Shown here: positions 8,496 through 16,180 of the stretch, one piece after another
Layout of the letters: each line of letters starts with the position of its first letter
Numbering within the stretch: the stretch's first letter is position 1
NCBI RefSeq assembly: GCF_033343995.1
Contig: NZ_CP137573.1
Location: 1,178,001-1,242,000, forward strand
DNA: 64,000 nt
From: Streptomyces sp. HUAS YS2
Lineage (GTDB): Bacteria > Actinomycetota > Actinomycetes > Streptomycetales > Streptomycetaceae
Reading direction: 5' to 3'
Notes under the pieces: model-generated
What the model saw: the letters and a program-made list of their open reading frames with translations, nothing else
The model's database searches: none
Told to the model about the DNA's origin: nothing
Made by a program: the position numbers and the translations under genes

Positions 8496-9157
8496 TCCTC
8501 CTGGAGCAGGACGACTTCCAGGGTGCGGGGGCCGTGCACGCCCTCGACGCGATCGAGTTCGATGTCGCTGGTGGCCGACGGGCCGGAGATCCAGGTGAGC
8601 GGGCGTCGGGGGTCGAGGCGCGGCAGGGCCTGCGGGACGGACGCGACGATCTGGGCCGGGGCCCGTACGACGCAGATGTGGTGGTCGGGGATCAGGGTGA
8701 TCCGGCGCCGGCCCTGGTCCGGGCCGCCGTCGAGGACGATCGTCCCGGTCTCGGCGATCGCCAGCGCGCAGCCCGTGACGACGCTGTGGACGGCGTCGAG
8801 TTCCCCCGGCGTCGTCGTCGCGCTGTCGGCGATCCGGGTCGCGTCCGCCGCCGCCAGCCACCGCGGCGGCAGCCCCGGGGGGACCAGGACCATGTCCGCC
8901 CCGCGCTCGGCGAGCAGCCGCCCGAGCAGGCCGGCGATGCCCGCGGAGTCCGTGCGGTGGACCAGGGCGCGGTACTCGGCGAGGTTGTGGTGCAGCAGGT
9001 CGAGGAGGGCCGCCGGGTCGTCGGGGACGTGGGCGGGCAGGTAGCCGCGGTCCGGTTCGGGGGCGGGCGGGGCGTCGGCCACGGCGGCGCGGATCCGGGC
9101 GAGGATCCGTTCCCGGGCGGTGCCGGCCGCGGCGGCCGTCGGCTCTGGGTGCGTCAT
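8492..9157 (-). CDS. lutC: LutC-like lactate utilisation protein (LUD domain)
   Basis: 221 residues, ATG at 9157 overlapping the lutB stop (ATGA). It carries the LUD fold: ETGTIVLDGGPDQGRRRITLIPDHHICVV (conserved T-G-T-I-V and P-x-x-H) and the C-terminal SGPSATSDIELDRVEGVHGP stretch typical of LutC/YkgG. With LutA and LutB it forms the iron-sulfur L-lactate oxidation complex known from Bacillus. Last gene of a tightly packed lutA-lutB-lutC operon read leftwards. The N-terminal 20 residues are Ala-rich and poorly conserved. Confidence 0.88.
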   Translation of the reverse strand: MTHPEPTAAAAGTARERILARIRAAVADAPPAPEPDRGYLPAHVPDDPAALLDLLHHNLAEYRALVHRTDSAGIAGLLGRLLAERGADMVLVPPGLPPRWLAAADATRIADSATTTPGELDAVHSVVTGCALAIAETGTIVLDGGPDQGRRRITLIPDHHICVVRAPAQIVASVPQALPRLDPRRPLTWISGPSATSDIELDRVEGVHGPRTLEVVLLQED

Positions 9158-10566
9158 GTGCGGTTCCTCTTCCACCAGGCACGGAACGACTCGGCCGGGA
9201 CCTCCGGCAGTTCGCGACTGTCCGTCCAGGCCGAGGCCCCCGGCAGCCGCTTCGGGTGGAGGCGGCGGGTGCTCGCCGCCAGGCGTTCGGCTGCGGCGAG
9301 GGCCCGGGGGCTGCCCAGGACCGCGCCGGCCGCCTTCATCGCGGCGCGCTCCAGGCGGTGGCCGCCCTGGTCGGCGATCCGTTCGCGCAGGTGGACCAGG
9401 ACCTCGGGGATGTCGATGGCGACCGGGCAGACCTCGTAGCACGCACCGCACAGCGAGGACGCGAACGGCAGCGAGGCGTCGATCTCGCTCTCCGTGCCGC
9501 GGAGTTGGGGGCTGAGGATCGCGCCGATCGGCCCCGGGTAGACCGAGCCGTACGCGTGGCCGCCGGCTCGCTCGTACACCGGGCAGACGTTGAGGCAGGC
9601 CGAGCAGCGGATGCAGCGCAGGGCCTGCCGGCCGACCTCGTCGGCGAGCGTGTCGGTGCGGCCGTTGTCGAGGAGGACGAGGTGGAAGTCCCGCGGGCCG
9701 TCGCCGTCCGTCGTGCCCGTCCACATCGTCGTGTACGGGTTCATCCGCTCGGCCGTCGAGGAGCGCGGCAGGGTCTGCAGGAAGACCTCCAGGTCGCGCC
9801 AGGTCGGGACGGTCTTCTCGATGCCGACGACCGAGATCAGGGTCTCCGGGAGCGTCAGGCACATCCGGCCGTTGCCCTCCGACTCGAGGACGACGAGGGT
9901 GCCGGTCTCGGCGACCATGAAGTTCGCCCCGGAGACGGCGACCTTGGCGCGCAGGAACTTCTCCCGCAGATGCAGCCGGGCGGCCTGGGCCAGGTCGGCG
10001 GGCGTGTCGGTCAGCCCGTCGGGGGCGGGGCGGCCCCACTCCCCCATCTCGGCGCGGAAGATGTCGCGGATCTCGCCGCGGTTGCGGTGGATCGCGGGGA
10101 CGAGGATGTGGGAGGGCCGGTCATGGCCCAACTGCACGATGAGTTCGGCGAGATCGGTCTCGTACGCGGCGATGCCGACCGCCTCCAGAGCCTCGTTGAG
10201 GCCGATCTCCTGGGTGGCCATCGACTTGACCTTGACCACCTCGGTCTCGCCGGTGGCGCGGACGAGCGCGGTGACGATCCGGTTCGCCTCGTCGGCGTCG
10301 GCCGCCCAGTGGACGGTGCCGCCGGCCGCCGTCACCGCCTCCTCCAGTTTGAGGAGGTAGCGGTCGAGGTGGCGCAGGGTGTGGTCCTTGATCTGCTTCC
10401 CCGCCTCGCGGAGCCGGTCCCAGTCCTCGAGTTCGGCGACGGCGGCGGCCCGCTTGTCGCGGATGGTGTGGGTGGCGTGCCGCAGGTTGGCGCGCAGCGT
10501 CGCGTCGCCGACGGCGGCCTTCGCCGCGACGGGGAAGGCGGGCATGCCGAGGAAGGTGCCGCTCAC
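9154..10566 (-). CDS. lutB: LutB-like iron-sulfur protein of lactate utilisation
   Basis: 470 residues from GTG at 10566, which overlaps the lutA stop (GTGA). The N-terminal LUD domain includes MVAETGTLVVLESEGNGRMC and YTTMWTGTTDGDGPRDFHLVLLDNGR. Two 4Fe-4S clusters are predicted from CIRCSACLNVCPVYERAGGH (about 310-330) and CGACYEVCPVAIDIPEV (about 360-376). This is the standard architecture of LutB/YkgF, the electron-transfer subunit of the FAD-independent L-lactate oxidase complex. The ORF continues upstream, but that part overlaps lutA and is GC-driven. Confidence 0.92.
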   Translation of the reverse strand: MSGTFLGMPAFPVAAKAAVGDATLRANLRHATHTIRDKRAAAVAELEDWDRLREAGKQIKDHTLRHLDRYLLKLEEAVTAAGGTVHWAADADEANRIVTALVRATGETEVVKVKSMATQEIGLNEALEAVGIAAYETDLAELIVQLGHDRPSHILVPAIHRNRGEIRDIFRAEMGEWGRPAPDGLTDTPADLAQAARLHLREKFLRAKVAVSGANFMVAETGTLVVLESEGNGRMCLTLPETLISVVGIEKTVPTWRDLEVFLQTLPRSSTAERMNPYTTMWTGTTDGDGPRDFHLVLLDNGRTDTLADEVGRQALRCIRCSACLNVCPVYERAGGHAYGSVYPGPIGAILSPQLRGTESEIDASLPFASSLCGACYEVCPVAIDIPEVLVHLRERIADQGGHRLERAAMKAAGAVLGSPRALAAAERLAASTRRLHPKRLPGASAWTDSRELPEVPAESFRAWWKRNRT

Positions 10567-11297
10567 CGCGGGGACTCCGTCCACTCCAGGGGCTCCGTCT
10601 CGGTGCTCGCGAGGATCTCGGCCAGGTGCAGGGCGCGCAGCGGCGCGTCCTCGCGGCGCAGGACGCCGCCGAGGTGCATCAGGCAGGAGTTGTCCGCCCC
10701 GCACAGCACCTCCGCGCCGGTCGAGACCGCGTGGTCGATCTTGTCCCTGCCCATGGCGGCCGACACGTCCGGGTTCTTCACGGCGAAGGTCCCGCCGAAG
10801 CCGCAGCACTCCTCCGCGCCGGGCAGTTCCCGCAGTACCAGGCCCTCGACCGCCTCGAGGAGGCGGCGCGGCCGGTCGCCGAGCCCGAGCAGGCGCAGGC
10901 CGTGGCACGAGGGGTGGTACGTGACGGTGTGCGGGAAGTAGGCGCCGACGTCGGTCACCCCGAGCACGTCGACCAGGAACTCGGTCAGCTCGTGCACGCG
11001 CGGTGCGAGCGCCGCCGCCTGCGCGCCGAATCCGGCGTAGTGGCCCCGCACCATGGCGGCGCAGGACCCGGAGGGGGTCACGACGTGCTCGTAGCCTCGG
11101 AACGCGTCCGCCAGTCGCCGGGCGAGCGGCTCCGCGTCCTGCCGGTAGCCCGTGTTGAACTGCGGCTGGCCGCAGCAGGTCTGGCCGGCCGGGAAGTCCA
11201 CCTCGACCCCCAGCCGTTCCAGAATGCGGACGGTGGCCACCCCCGTGGCGGGATACAGGGCGTCATTGACGCAGGTGACGAAGAGTGCGACGCGCAT
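10563..11297 (-). CDS. lutA: LutA-like (Fe-S)-binding oxidoreductase subunit
   Basis: 244 residues starting MRVALFVTCVNDALYPATG. It has two CCG (cysteine-rich) domains: AGQTCCGQPQFNTGY (about 38-52) with TPSGSCAAMVRGHY, and a second set TYHPSCHGLRLLG plus AEECCGFGGTFAVKNPDVSAAM. These bind a cluster as in heterodisulfide-reductase and glycolate-oxidase subunits. First gene of the lut operon. The promoter must lie in the 40 nt between its start and the P450 stop, or transcription comes from the P450 gene. No LldR-type regulator is nearby. Confidence 0.9.
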   Translation of the reverse strand: MRVALFVTCVNDALYPATGVATVRILERLGVEVDFPAGQTCCGQPQFNTGYRQDAEPLARRLADAFRGYEHVVTPSGSCAAMVRGHYAGFGAQAAALAPRVHELTEFLVDVLGVTDVGAYFPHTVTYHPSCHGLRLLGLGDRPRRLLEAVEGLVLRELPGAEECCGFGGTFAVKNPDVSAAMGRDKIDHAVSTGAEVLCGADNSCLMHLGGVLRREDAPLRALHLAEILASTETEPLEWTESPR

Positions 11298-11337
11298 GCG
11301 CGCAGGATACGCCGGGGCGGGCCGAGCGCCGGGTGTT

Positions 11338-12606
11338 TCACCAGGTGAGATGGAGTTCCAGGGGCGAGCGGTGGATGAGGGTCGGCCGCATGACGACCTC
11401 GTGGTCCTTGGCGAGCCGCAGCCCGGGCAGCCGCTCGGTGAACAGCTGCAGGGTCAGCCGGAGTTGGGCGCGGGCCAGCTGGGATCCGGGGCAGCCGTGC
11501 GCGCCGTGGCCGAAGGCCACGTGGCGGGACGGGGTGCGGGTGATGTCGAAGACGTCGGGGTCGGCGTACCGGCTCTCGTCCCGGTTGGCGGAGCCGTACG
11601 CGACGAACACGGTGGCACCGGCGGGCAGTTCGGTGCCGGCGAGGGTGACCGGGCGGGTGGTGGTGCGGCGGAATCCCTGGACGGCGGTGTCGAAGCGGGC
11701 GGCCTCCTCCACCGCCCCGGGTATCAGCTCGGGCCGGTCGCGGAGCAGCTCCCACTGGGCGCGGTCGTCGCGGAGCAGGTGGAACAGGGTGGAGCCGATC
11801 AGGGCGGTGGTGGTGAGGTGGCCGGCGATGAGGAAGTTCTGCAGGTTGGAGACGAGTTCGGCGCGCTGGTCGGGGGTGAGTTCGGCGCACCGGTCCGGAT
11901 CGCCGTGGGTACTCCGGTCCGGATCGCCGTCGGCGTCGCCGGGGGCGAGCGCGGCGACCATGGCCGAGCAGAGGTCGTCGCGGGGCTCGGCGTGCCGGGC
12001 GCGGGCGTAGCGGTCGAGCAGGTGCTGGAGGTCGACGACGTCCTGGGCGGCGGCGAGCTGGTCCTTCTCGCTCATCGGCCGGAAGAGGAGCTGCTCGGCC
12101 CGGTGTCCGCCGTGCACGGCGGCGGGCACGTCCGCCGGGTCGAAGCCTATGAGCCGGCCGATCACCGCCCCGGGGAGGCGGCGGGCGTAGGAGGCCATGA
12201 GCTCGGTGCGGCCGTCGGCTACGAAGCCGTCGAGCAGGGCGGTGGCCTGCTCCGTGGCGTACGGAAGCAGCTCGGCGACGCGGGAGGCGGAGAGCCTGCT
12301 GTTCAGCGGGGCGCGGTGGCGGCGGTGCGCGGAGCCGTCGGTGGAGACGACGGTGGGGCGCTTGCCGAACCCCTGGGCGAGGACGCCGAAGGCGGCGGGC
12401 GAGGGCATGACGTCGGGCCGCAGGGCCTGCTCGGACGAGAAGTCGTCGGCCCGCAGCAGGACCTCGCGCACGTCGGCGTCGCGGGCGACGAGCCAGGCGT
12501 CGAGTTCGGTTACGAAGGTCAGGCCCTCGGTGCGTCGGGCCTGTGCGTAGAGGGGATAGGGGTCGCGCTGTAACTCGTCGAGCCGTTCGTGCCGGGTCGC
12601 GTCCAC
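11338..12606 (-). CDS. Cytochrome P450, TTA-codon containing
   Basis: 422 residues from GTG at 12606, preceded by GGAGG at 5-9 nt. P450 hallmarks are the K-helix E-x-x-R (GAVEEAARFDT), the meander, and the heme motif FGHGAHGC (Cys near 370). The I-helix reads AGHLTTTALIGS: the Leu replaces the acidic residue that normally precedes the catalytic Thr. A charged insertion with a doubled GDPDR lies before it (about 229-243). Codon 12 is TTA (12571-12573), so full translation needs the rare leucyl tRNA (bldA) in Streptomyces. No ferredoxin partner is adjacent. The leader holds two tandem repeats. Substrate unknown. Confidence 0.92.
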   Translation of the reverse strand: MDATRHERLDELQRDPYPLYAQARRTEGLTFVTELDAWLVARDADVREVLLRADDFSSEQALRPDVMPSPAAFGVLAQGFGKRPTVVSTDGSAHRRHRAPLNSRLSASRVAELLPYATEQATALLDGFVADGRTELMASYARRLPGAVIGRLIGFDPADVPAAVHGGHRAEQLLFRPMSEKDQLAAAQDVVDLQHLLDRYARARHAEPRDDLCSAMVAALAPGDADGDPDRSTHGDPDRCAELTPDQRAELVSNLQNFLIAGHLTTTALIGSTLFHLLRDDRAQWELLRDRPELIPGAVEEAARFDTAVQGFRRTTTRPVTLAGTELPAGATVFVAYGSANRDESRYADPDVFDITRTPSRHVAFGHGAHGCPGSQLARAQLRLTLQLFTERLPGLRLAKDHEVVMRPTLIHRSPLELHLTW

Positions 12607-12654
12607 GCGGCGCCTCCATGACGGGAAGGGTGCGGTGCGGGTTCTGCGTGTGCC

Positions 12655-12702
12655 GGTGCGGGTGCTGCTCGGTGCGGGTGCTGCTCGGTGCGGGTGCTGC
12701 TC
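12655..12702. repeat. Three tandem 16-bp repeats in P450 leader
   Basis: GGTGCGGGTGCTGCTC occurs three times head to tail without mismatch (12655-12670, 12671-12686, 12687-12702), starting 49 nt upstream of the P450 start codon on the transcribed side. Confidence 0.95.
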
Positions 12703-12740
12703 GCGGTGCGCGTTCTACGGCGGTCGTGCGGGGTCGGCGC

Positions 12741-12830
12741 GGTGCCGGTGCCGGTGCCGGTGCCGGTGCCGGTGCCGGTGCCGGTGCCGGTGCCGGTGCC
12801 GGTGCCGGTGCCGGTGCCGGTGCCGGTGCG
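12741..12830. repeat. GGTGCC hexamer microsatellite, 14 perfect units plus a partial unit
   Basis: Fourteen perfect GGTGCC units run from 12741 to 12824, followed by GGTGCG. It is 135-224 nt upstream of the P450 start. Hexamers keep any reading frame, so copy-number change would alter spacing or RNA structure rather than frame. Confidence 0.95.
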
Positions 12831-12918
12831 GCCATGGTGACCGGCGGCGCTCGGCTCTGGCTACGGTCCGGCCGGGGGATATTCGGTGCGCGCGGGGAGG
12901 ATGTGACTCCGGTTGGCG

Positions 12919-13296
12919 TCAGCGTCCCGGGGCGGCGAGCGCGCGTTCCAGGACGGAGGTGTGGCTGCGGGAGGGGTCCTTCGCCGCCGTGAGCAGGGTG
13001 ACGGGCCCCTCGGCGGCCCGGTCCCGGAGGCGGTCGAGCGCGGCGGCGGCCTCGGGGACGGCGAGCTCGTCCTCGTACCGCCGGCAGAACTCCTCGTACG
13101 CGCCCTCCGAGCCGTGGTACCAGCGGCGCAGTTCGGTCGACGGGGTGAGCGCCTTGGGCCATTCGTCGATGTGCGCGTCGATCTTCTTCAGGCCACGCGG
13201 CCAGAGGCGGTCGACAAGGACGCGGAGCCCGTCGTCGGGCTCCGGCGGGTCGTAGATCCGGCGGACGCGGACGGCGGGACCGGGGGTGCTCGGCAT
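12919..13296 (-). CDS. DUF488 family protein
   Basis: 125 residues from ATG at 13296. Diagnostic motifs of the short DUF488 class are RRIYDPPEPDDGLRVLVDRLWPRG (split here as DGLRVLVDRLWPRG, about 19-32), WPKALTPSTELRRWY, and a final TLLTAAKDPSRSHTSVLERAL. These are small cytosolic proteins of unknown function, common in actinomycetes. The gene seems to stand alone, 55 nt downstream of the TetR gene on the same strand, so it could be co-transcribed with it. Confidence 0.85.
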   Translation of the reverse strand: MPSTPGPAVRVRRIYDPPEPDDGLRVLVDRLWPRGLKKIDAHIDEWPKALTPSTELRRWYHGSEGAYEEFCRRYEDELAVPEAAAALDRLRDRAAEGPVTLLTAAKDPSRSHTSVLERALAAPGR

Positions 13297-13351
13297 CCCA
13301 CCAGGGTGCAGCGGAGGCGGCGCGACCGCACGCGGACGCGCCCGCACGAGC

Positions 13352-13960
13352 CTAGGGCGGGTCCAGTCGGAGAGCGGGCAGCACGACGGACTCGACGAAC
13401 ACGGCCATGGCGTCGGGCAGGTCCGCGAACCGCTCCTCCAGGAGTCGTTCGACCCGCAGCATCCCCATCAGGCAGGGCGCGATGAAGCCGATCGCCGGAT
13501 TGTCCGGCGCGATCTCGCCGCGCTCCACGCCGCGTGCCAGCATCGCGTCGATCGCGGCGACCTCCGGCTGAATGACGGTCTCGAAGAGCGCCTGCCGCAG
13601 GTCGGGGTGGCGGACGTACGCCTGGTTGACGGCCTCCATCAGCTCGGCGTCGCGCTCGCGCCGGCCCGACGTGACCCGGGCCACCTCGCGCAGGTCGCCG
13701 AGGAGCGAGCCGGTGTCGATCCCGGTGAAGAACGAGCAGCGGCTCCTGGCGAGGGCGGCGGTGACCAGCTGCGGCTTGGTCTTCCACTGCCGGTACAGGG
13801 TGGCCTTCCCGCACTTGGTGCGGGCGGCGACGCCCTCCATGGTCACGGCGTCGTAGCCGCCCTCGCGAAGGAGGTCGAGCACCGCCTCGTACAGCTCCGT
13901 CTCCCGCTCCGGGGTGATCTTGCTGCGGCGGGCGGCCGCGGTCGCGGCCTGGGTGGTCAT
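13352..13960 (-). CDS. TetR-family transcriptional regulator
   Basis: 202 residues from ATG at 13960 with GGAGGAAGCG in front. The N-terminal TetR HTH spans about 17-63: LYEAVLDLLREGGYDAVTMEGVA followed by TKCGKATLYRQWKTK, the recognition helix region. The C-terminal ligand-binding part (MLARGVERGEIAPDN, VERLLEERFADLPDAM) resembles TetR_C_11/16-like domains. It is divergent from the PAP2 gene at 14163, and a 13-8-13 perfect inverted repeat lies between them, consistent with autoregulation and repression of PAP2/DMT expression. Inducer unknown. Confidence 0.92.
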   Translation of the reverse strand: MTTQAATAAARRSKITPERETELYEAVLDLLREGGYDAVTMEGVAARTKCGKATLYRQWKTKPQLVTAALARSRCSFFTGIDTGSLLGDLREVARVTSGRRERDAELMEAVNQAYVRHPDLRQALFETVIQPEVAAIDAMLARGVERGEIAPDNPAIGFIAPCLMGMLRVERLLEERFADLPDAMAVFVESVVLPALRLDPP

Positions 13961-14044
13961 CGCTTCCTCCCGGTGCGGGCGGGGCTCCGTGGCACCGCCC
14001 GCGAGGTGGGGTGGGTGCACATCCGAGGGTAGGGGGTGCACAAT

Positions 14045-14078
14045 CGAGACGCAAACGTATCGAGACGTTTGCGTCTCG
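14045..14078. promoter_or_regulatory. Probable TetR operator (13-8-13 perfect inverted repeat)
   Basis: CGAGACGCAAACG, 8-nt spacer, CGTTTGCGTCTCG. The inner half also forms GAGACGtttgCGTCTC, giving a nested second palindrome (14062-14077). It lies in the divergent TetR/PAP2 promoter region, 84 nt from the TetR start and 85 nt from the PAP2 start, and is much lower in G+C than the surroundings. Confidence 0.8.
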
Positions 14079-14162
14079 ATCGAATCGGATCTACGCTTCC
14101 CCCGTTTGTGCCGATTCGGTGATGGACGGATCGGCGGAGAGCCGGGCAAGAAGGGCCGTGTC

Positions 14163-15149
14163 ATGGGTGCCGGAACGCGTACGGACGCCGGAGACGGCGC
14201 CGGCATACCCGTACGGCCGCCGCTGGGGCGGGAGCTCCTGCTGGTGGCCTCGCTCTTCCTCGTCTACAAGGCCGGCAGGCTGTTCGCGAACGGCCACGAG
14301 ACCCGCGCCTTCCACAACGCGGACCGCGTCTGGGACGCGGAGCGGGCGGTGCACCTCCCCGGTGAAGGGGCCGTGCAGCAGCTCCTGCTGCACGCCGATG
14401 CCGTCGTCCGGTCGGCCAACACGTACTACGCGGCTGTGCACTTCCCGGCCACGCTCGCCTTCCTCGGGTGGCTGTACTGGCGCCGGCCCGGCCACTACGT
14501 GTGGGCGCGGCGCGTGCTGGCGCTGCTGACCGGGGCCGCGCTGGCCCTGCACGTGCTGGTTCCGCTGGCGCCGCCCCGGATGCTGTCGGCCGCCGGCCTG
14601 GTGGACACGGCGCGGGTGTACGGGCCCTCGGTGTACGGCGCGACGCCGGAGACCGACTCGATGGCCAACCAGTTCGCCGCGATGCCCTCGCTGCACTTCG
14701 GCTGGGCGCTGATGGTCGCGATCGGCCTGATCGCGGCGACGCACACGCGGTGTCGGTGGCTGTGGCTGCTCCACCCGGCGCTGACGCTCCTCGTGATCGT
14801 CGGCACGGCCAACCACTACTGGTTCGACGCGTTGGCGGCGGCGGTCCTGCTGGGCGTGGCGCTGGCCGTTGTTCGGGCACCGGGGAACAATCCGGGGAGG
14901 GTGGTGCGCGCGGGCGCGGCGGCGCAGGCGCCGGCCGGGCGCTCCGCAGCGACGCCCTCGGCGGCCGCCGGCACGGCGCGCGCGGCCGGCACGGCAGGTA
15001 CCGCCAACCCGGCGCTGACCACCGGCGCGGTGCCTCCCACCGACCCGACGGCCGTGCCACCGCCGCTGCCGCTGCCACGGCCTCGACCCGCGGAACCGGT
15101 CTCGTCGTCGCGCCTCGCCGCGCCCCGTACGGCGGGGGCGGTGCGATGA
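14163..15149 (+). CDS. PAP2-superfamily membrane enzyme (inositolphosphotransferase/Aur1-like)
   Basis: 328 residues, ATG at 14163. Several transmembrane helices are visible (LLLVASLFLVYKAG; TLAFLGWLYW; VLALLTGAALALHVLVPL; LHFGWALMVAIGLIAA; HPALTLLVIVGTANHYWFDALAAAVLLG). The catalytic C-terminal PAP2 motifs are AMPSLHFGWAL and VGTANHYWFDALAA (His and Asp). This H-S-x-H-F / N-H-x-x-x-D variant is typical of the Aur1-like PAP2_3 group that transfers or removes phosphate headgroups from membrane lipids. An Ala/Pro-rich tail of about 90 residues follows the last helix. Overlaps the next start (ATGA). Confidence 0.85.
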   Translation: MGAGTRTDAGDGAGIPVRPPLGRELLLVASLFLVYKAGRLFANGHETRAFHNADRVWDAERAVHLPGEGAVQQLLLHADAVVRSANTYYAAVHFPATLAFLGWLYWRRPGHYVWARRVLALLTGAALALHVLVPLAPPRMLSAAGLVDTARVYGPSVYGATPETDSMANQFAAMPSLHFGWALMVAIGLIAATHTRCRWLWLLHPALTLLVIVGTANHYWFDALAAAVLLGVALAVVRAPGNNPGRVVRAGAAAQAPAGRSAATPSAAAGTARAAGTAGTANPALTTGAVPPTDPTAVPPPLPLPRPRPAEPVSSSRLAAPRTAGAVR

Positions 15150-16180
15150 GCTCCGTCGACGGCATCGTGCTCGCGGTCCTGCTCTCGCTCGTCTCCGCCG
15201 CCGGGTACGCGCTCGCCGCGGTCGCCCAGTCGCGGCTGGCCGCCCACGCGGAACCGGGCCGCGGTTCGCTGCGGGCGCTGCTGACCCACGCCGGATGGTG
15301 GTGGTCGGTCGGGTTCAACGCGGCGGGCGCGCTCGCGCACGTCGCGGCGCTGCACTACGGGCCCCTGACCCTGGTGCAGCCGCTCGGGGCACTGACCCTG
15401 GTGGCCGCGCTGCCGCTGGGCGCGCACTACGCGCGGCGGCGGGTGACGCGCGGCGAGTGGCGCGGGGCGCTGTGGACGCTGGCCGGCCTGGTCGGCCTCA
15501 TCGCGGTGACCGGGCCGGCGGCACCCGGCGACGCGCTGAGCCTGAACGAGTCGCTGGCGGTCGCGGCGGCGACGGCATCCTTCGTGGCGCTGCTGACCGC
15601 CCGCCGGAGCGCGGGCCGAACGCTCGGGCTCCGGCACGCGACGGCGTCCGGGATCGCGTCCGGCGTGGGGTCCGCGCTGACGCAGACGCTGACGGCGGCG
15701 CTGGCCATGGAGCTTCCGGGCGGGCCGGTACCGTGGTGGCAGGTGGCGCTGCTCGCGGTGCTGATCGCGGGGTTCGCCGTGGGTGGCCTGCTGCTCGCGC
15801 AGACCGCCTATCGCGGCGGACTGGCCGCTCCGCTCGCGGTGGTCAACCTGTCGAACCCGGCGGCGGCCGCGGTCATCGGCGTCGTGCTGCTCGGGGAGTC
15901 GTTCCGCGGCGGCGCATGGGGCTGGCTCGCCGCGGCGGCCGCCTCGGCGGTCGCCGCCCGCGGCGTGGTCCTGCTGACCACGGCTCCGCCCGACACCCCG
16001 CCGAGCACCAGGCCGGAGGTCGTCCCCGCCGCACCCGCGACCGTGCCGGTCGTCCTCCCGGACGTCCTCCCCGCCCTCGCGCACGGACTCGTACCGGACG
16101 TCACCGCCGACTCGCCCCCGGCTCCGGCTCCGCTCCCGCCCCCGGCTCCGCTCCCGGCCCCGGCGAACGCCCCGGGCTGA
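15146..16180 (+). CDS. DMT-superfamily (EamA/magnesium-transporter NIPA-like) membrane protein
   Basis: 344 residues with about nine hydrophobic helices in two related halves. GYALAAVAQSRLAAH, HVAALHYGPLTLVQPLGALTLVAALPLG and the repeat-like AVVNLSNPAAAAVIGVVLLGESF are typical of the DMT permease fold (small-molecule or ion exporter, inner membrane). The last 75 residues are Pro/Ala-rich and probably cytoplasmic. Translationally coupled to PAP2, so the pair may act on the same lipid or drug stress and be under the TetR. The final 80 nt lie antisense to the convergent XRE-cupin gene. Substrate not inferable. Confidence 0.78.
   Translation: MSSVDGIVLAVLLSLVSAAGYALAAVAQSRLAAHAEPGRGSLRALLTHAGWWWSVGFNAAGALAHVAALHYGPLTLVQPLGALTLVAALPLGAHYARRRVTRGEWRGALWTLAGLVGLIAVTGPAAPGDALSLNESLAVAAATASFVALLTARRSAGRTLGLRHATASGIASGVGSALTQTLTAALAMELPGGPVPWWQVALLAVLIAGFAVGGLLLAQTAYRGGLAAPLAVVNLSNPAAAAVIGVVLLGESFRGGAWGWLAAAAASAVAARGVVLLTTAPPDTPPSTRPEVVPAAPATVPVVLPDVLPALAHGLVPDVTADSPPAPAPLPPPAPLPAPANAPG

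Larger units (their letters stand above)
12607..12918. other. Repeat-rich leader upstream of the P450, 312 nt
   Basis: The interval contains the P450 Shine-Dalgarno, three 16-bp tandem repeats (12655-12702) and a 6-bp microsatellite (12741-12830), then about 90 nt of ordinary sequence before the DUF488 stop. Apparent ORFs here translate the microsatellite as Gly-Ala or Ala-Pro runs and are not credible genes. Confidence 0.7.

Noticed and set aside
12543..12992. ORFs translating the GGTGCC repeat as Gly-Ala or Ala-Pro repeats
   Set aside because: No ribosome site, no flanking conserved sequence; produced by the microsatellite alone.
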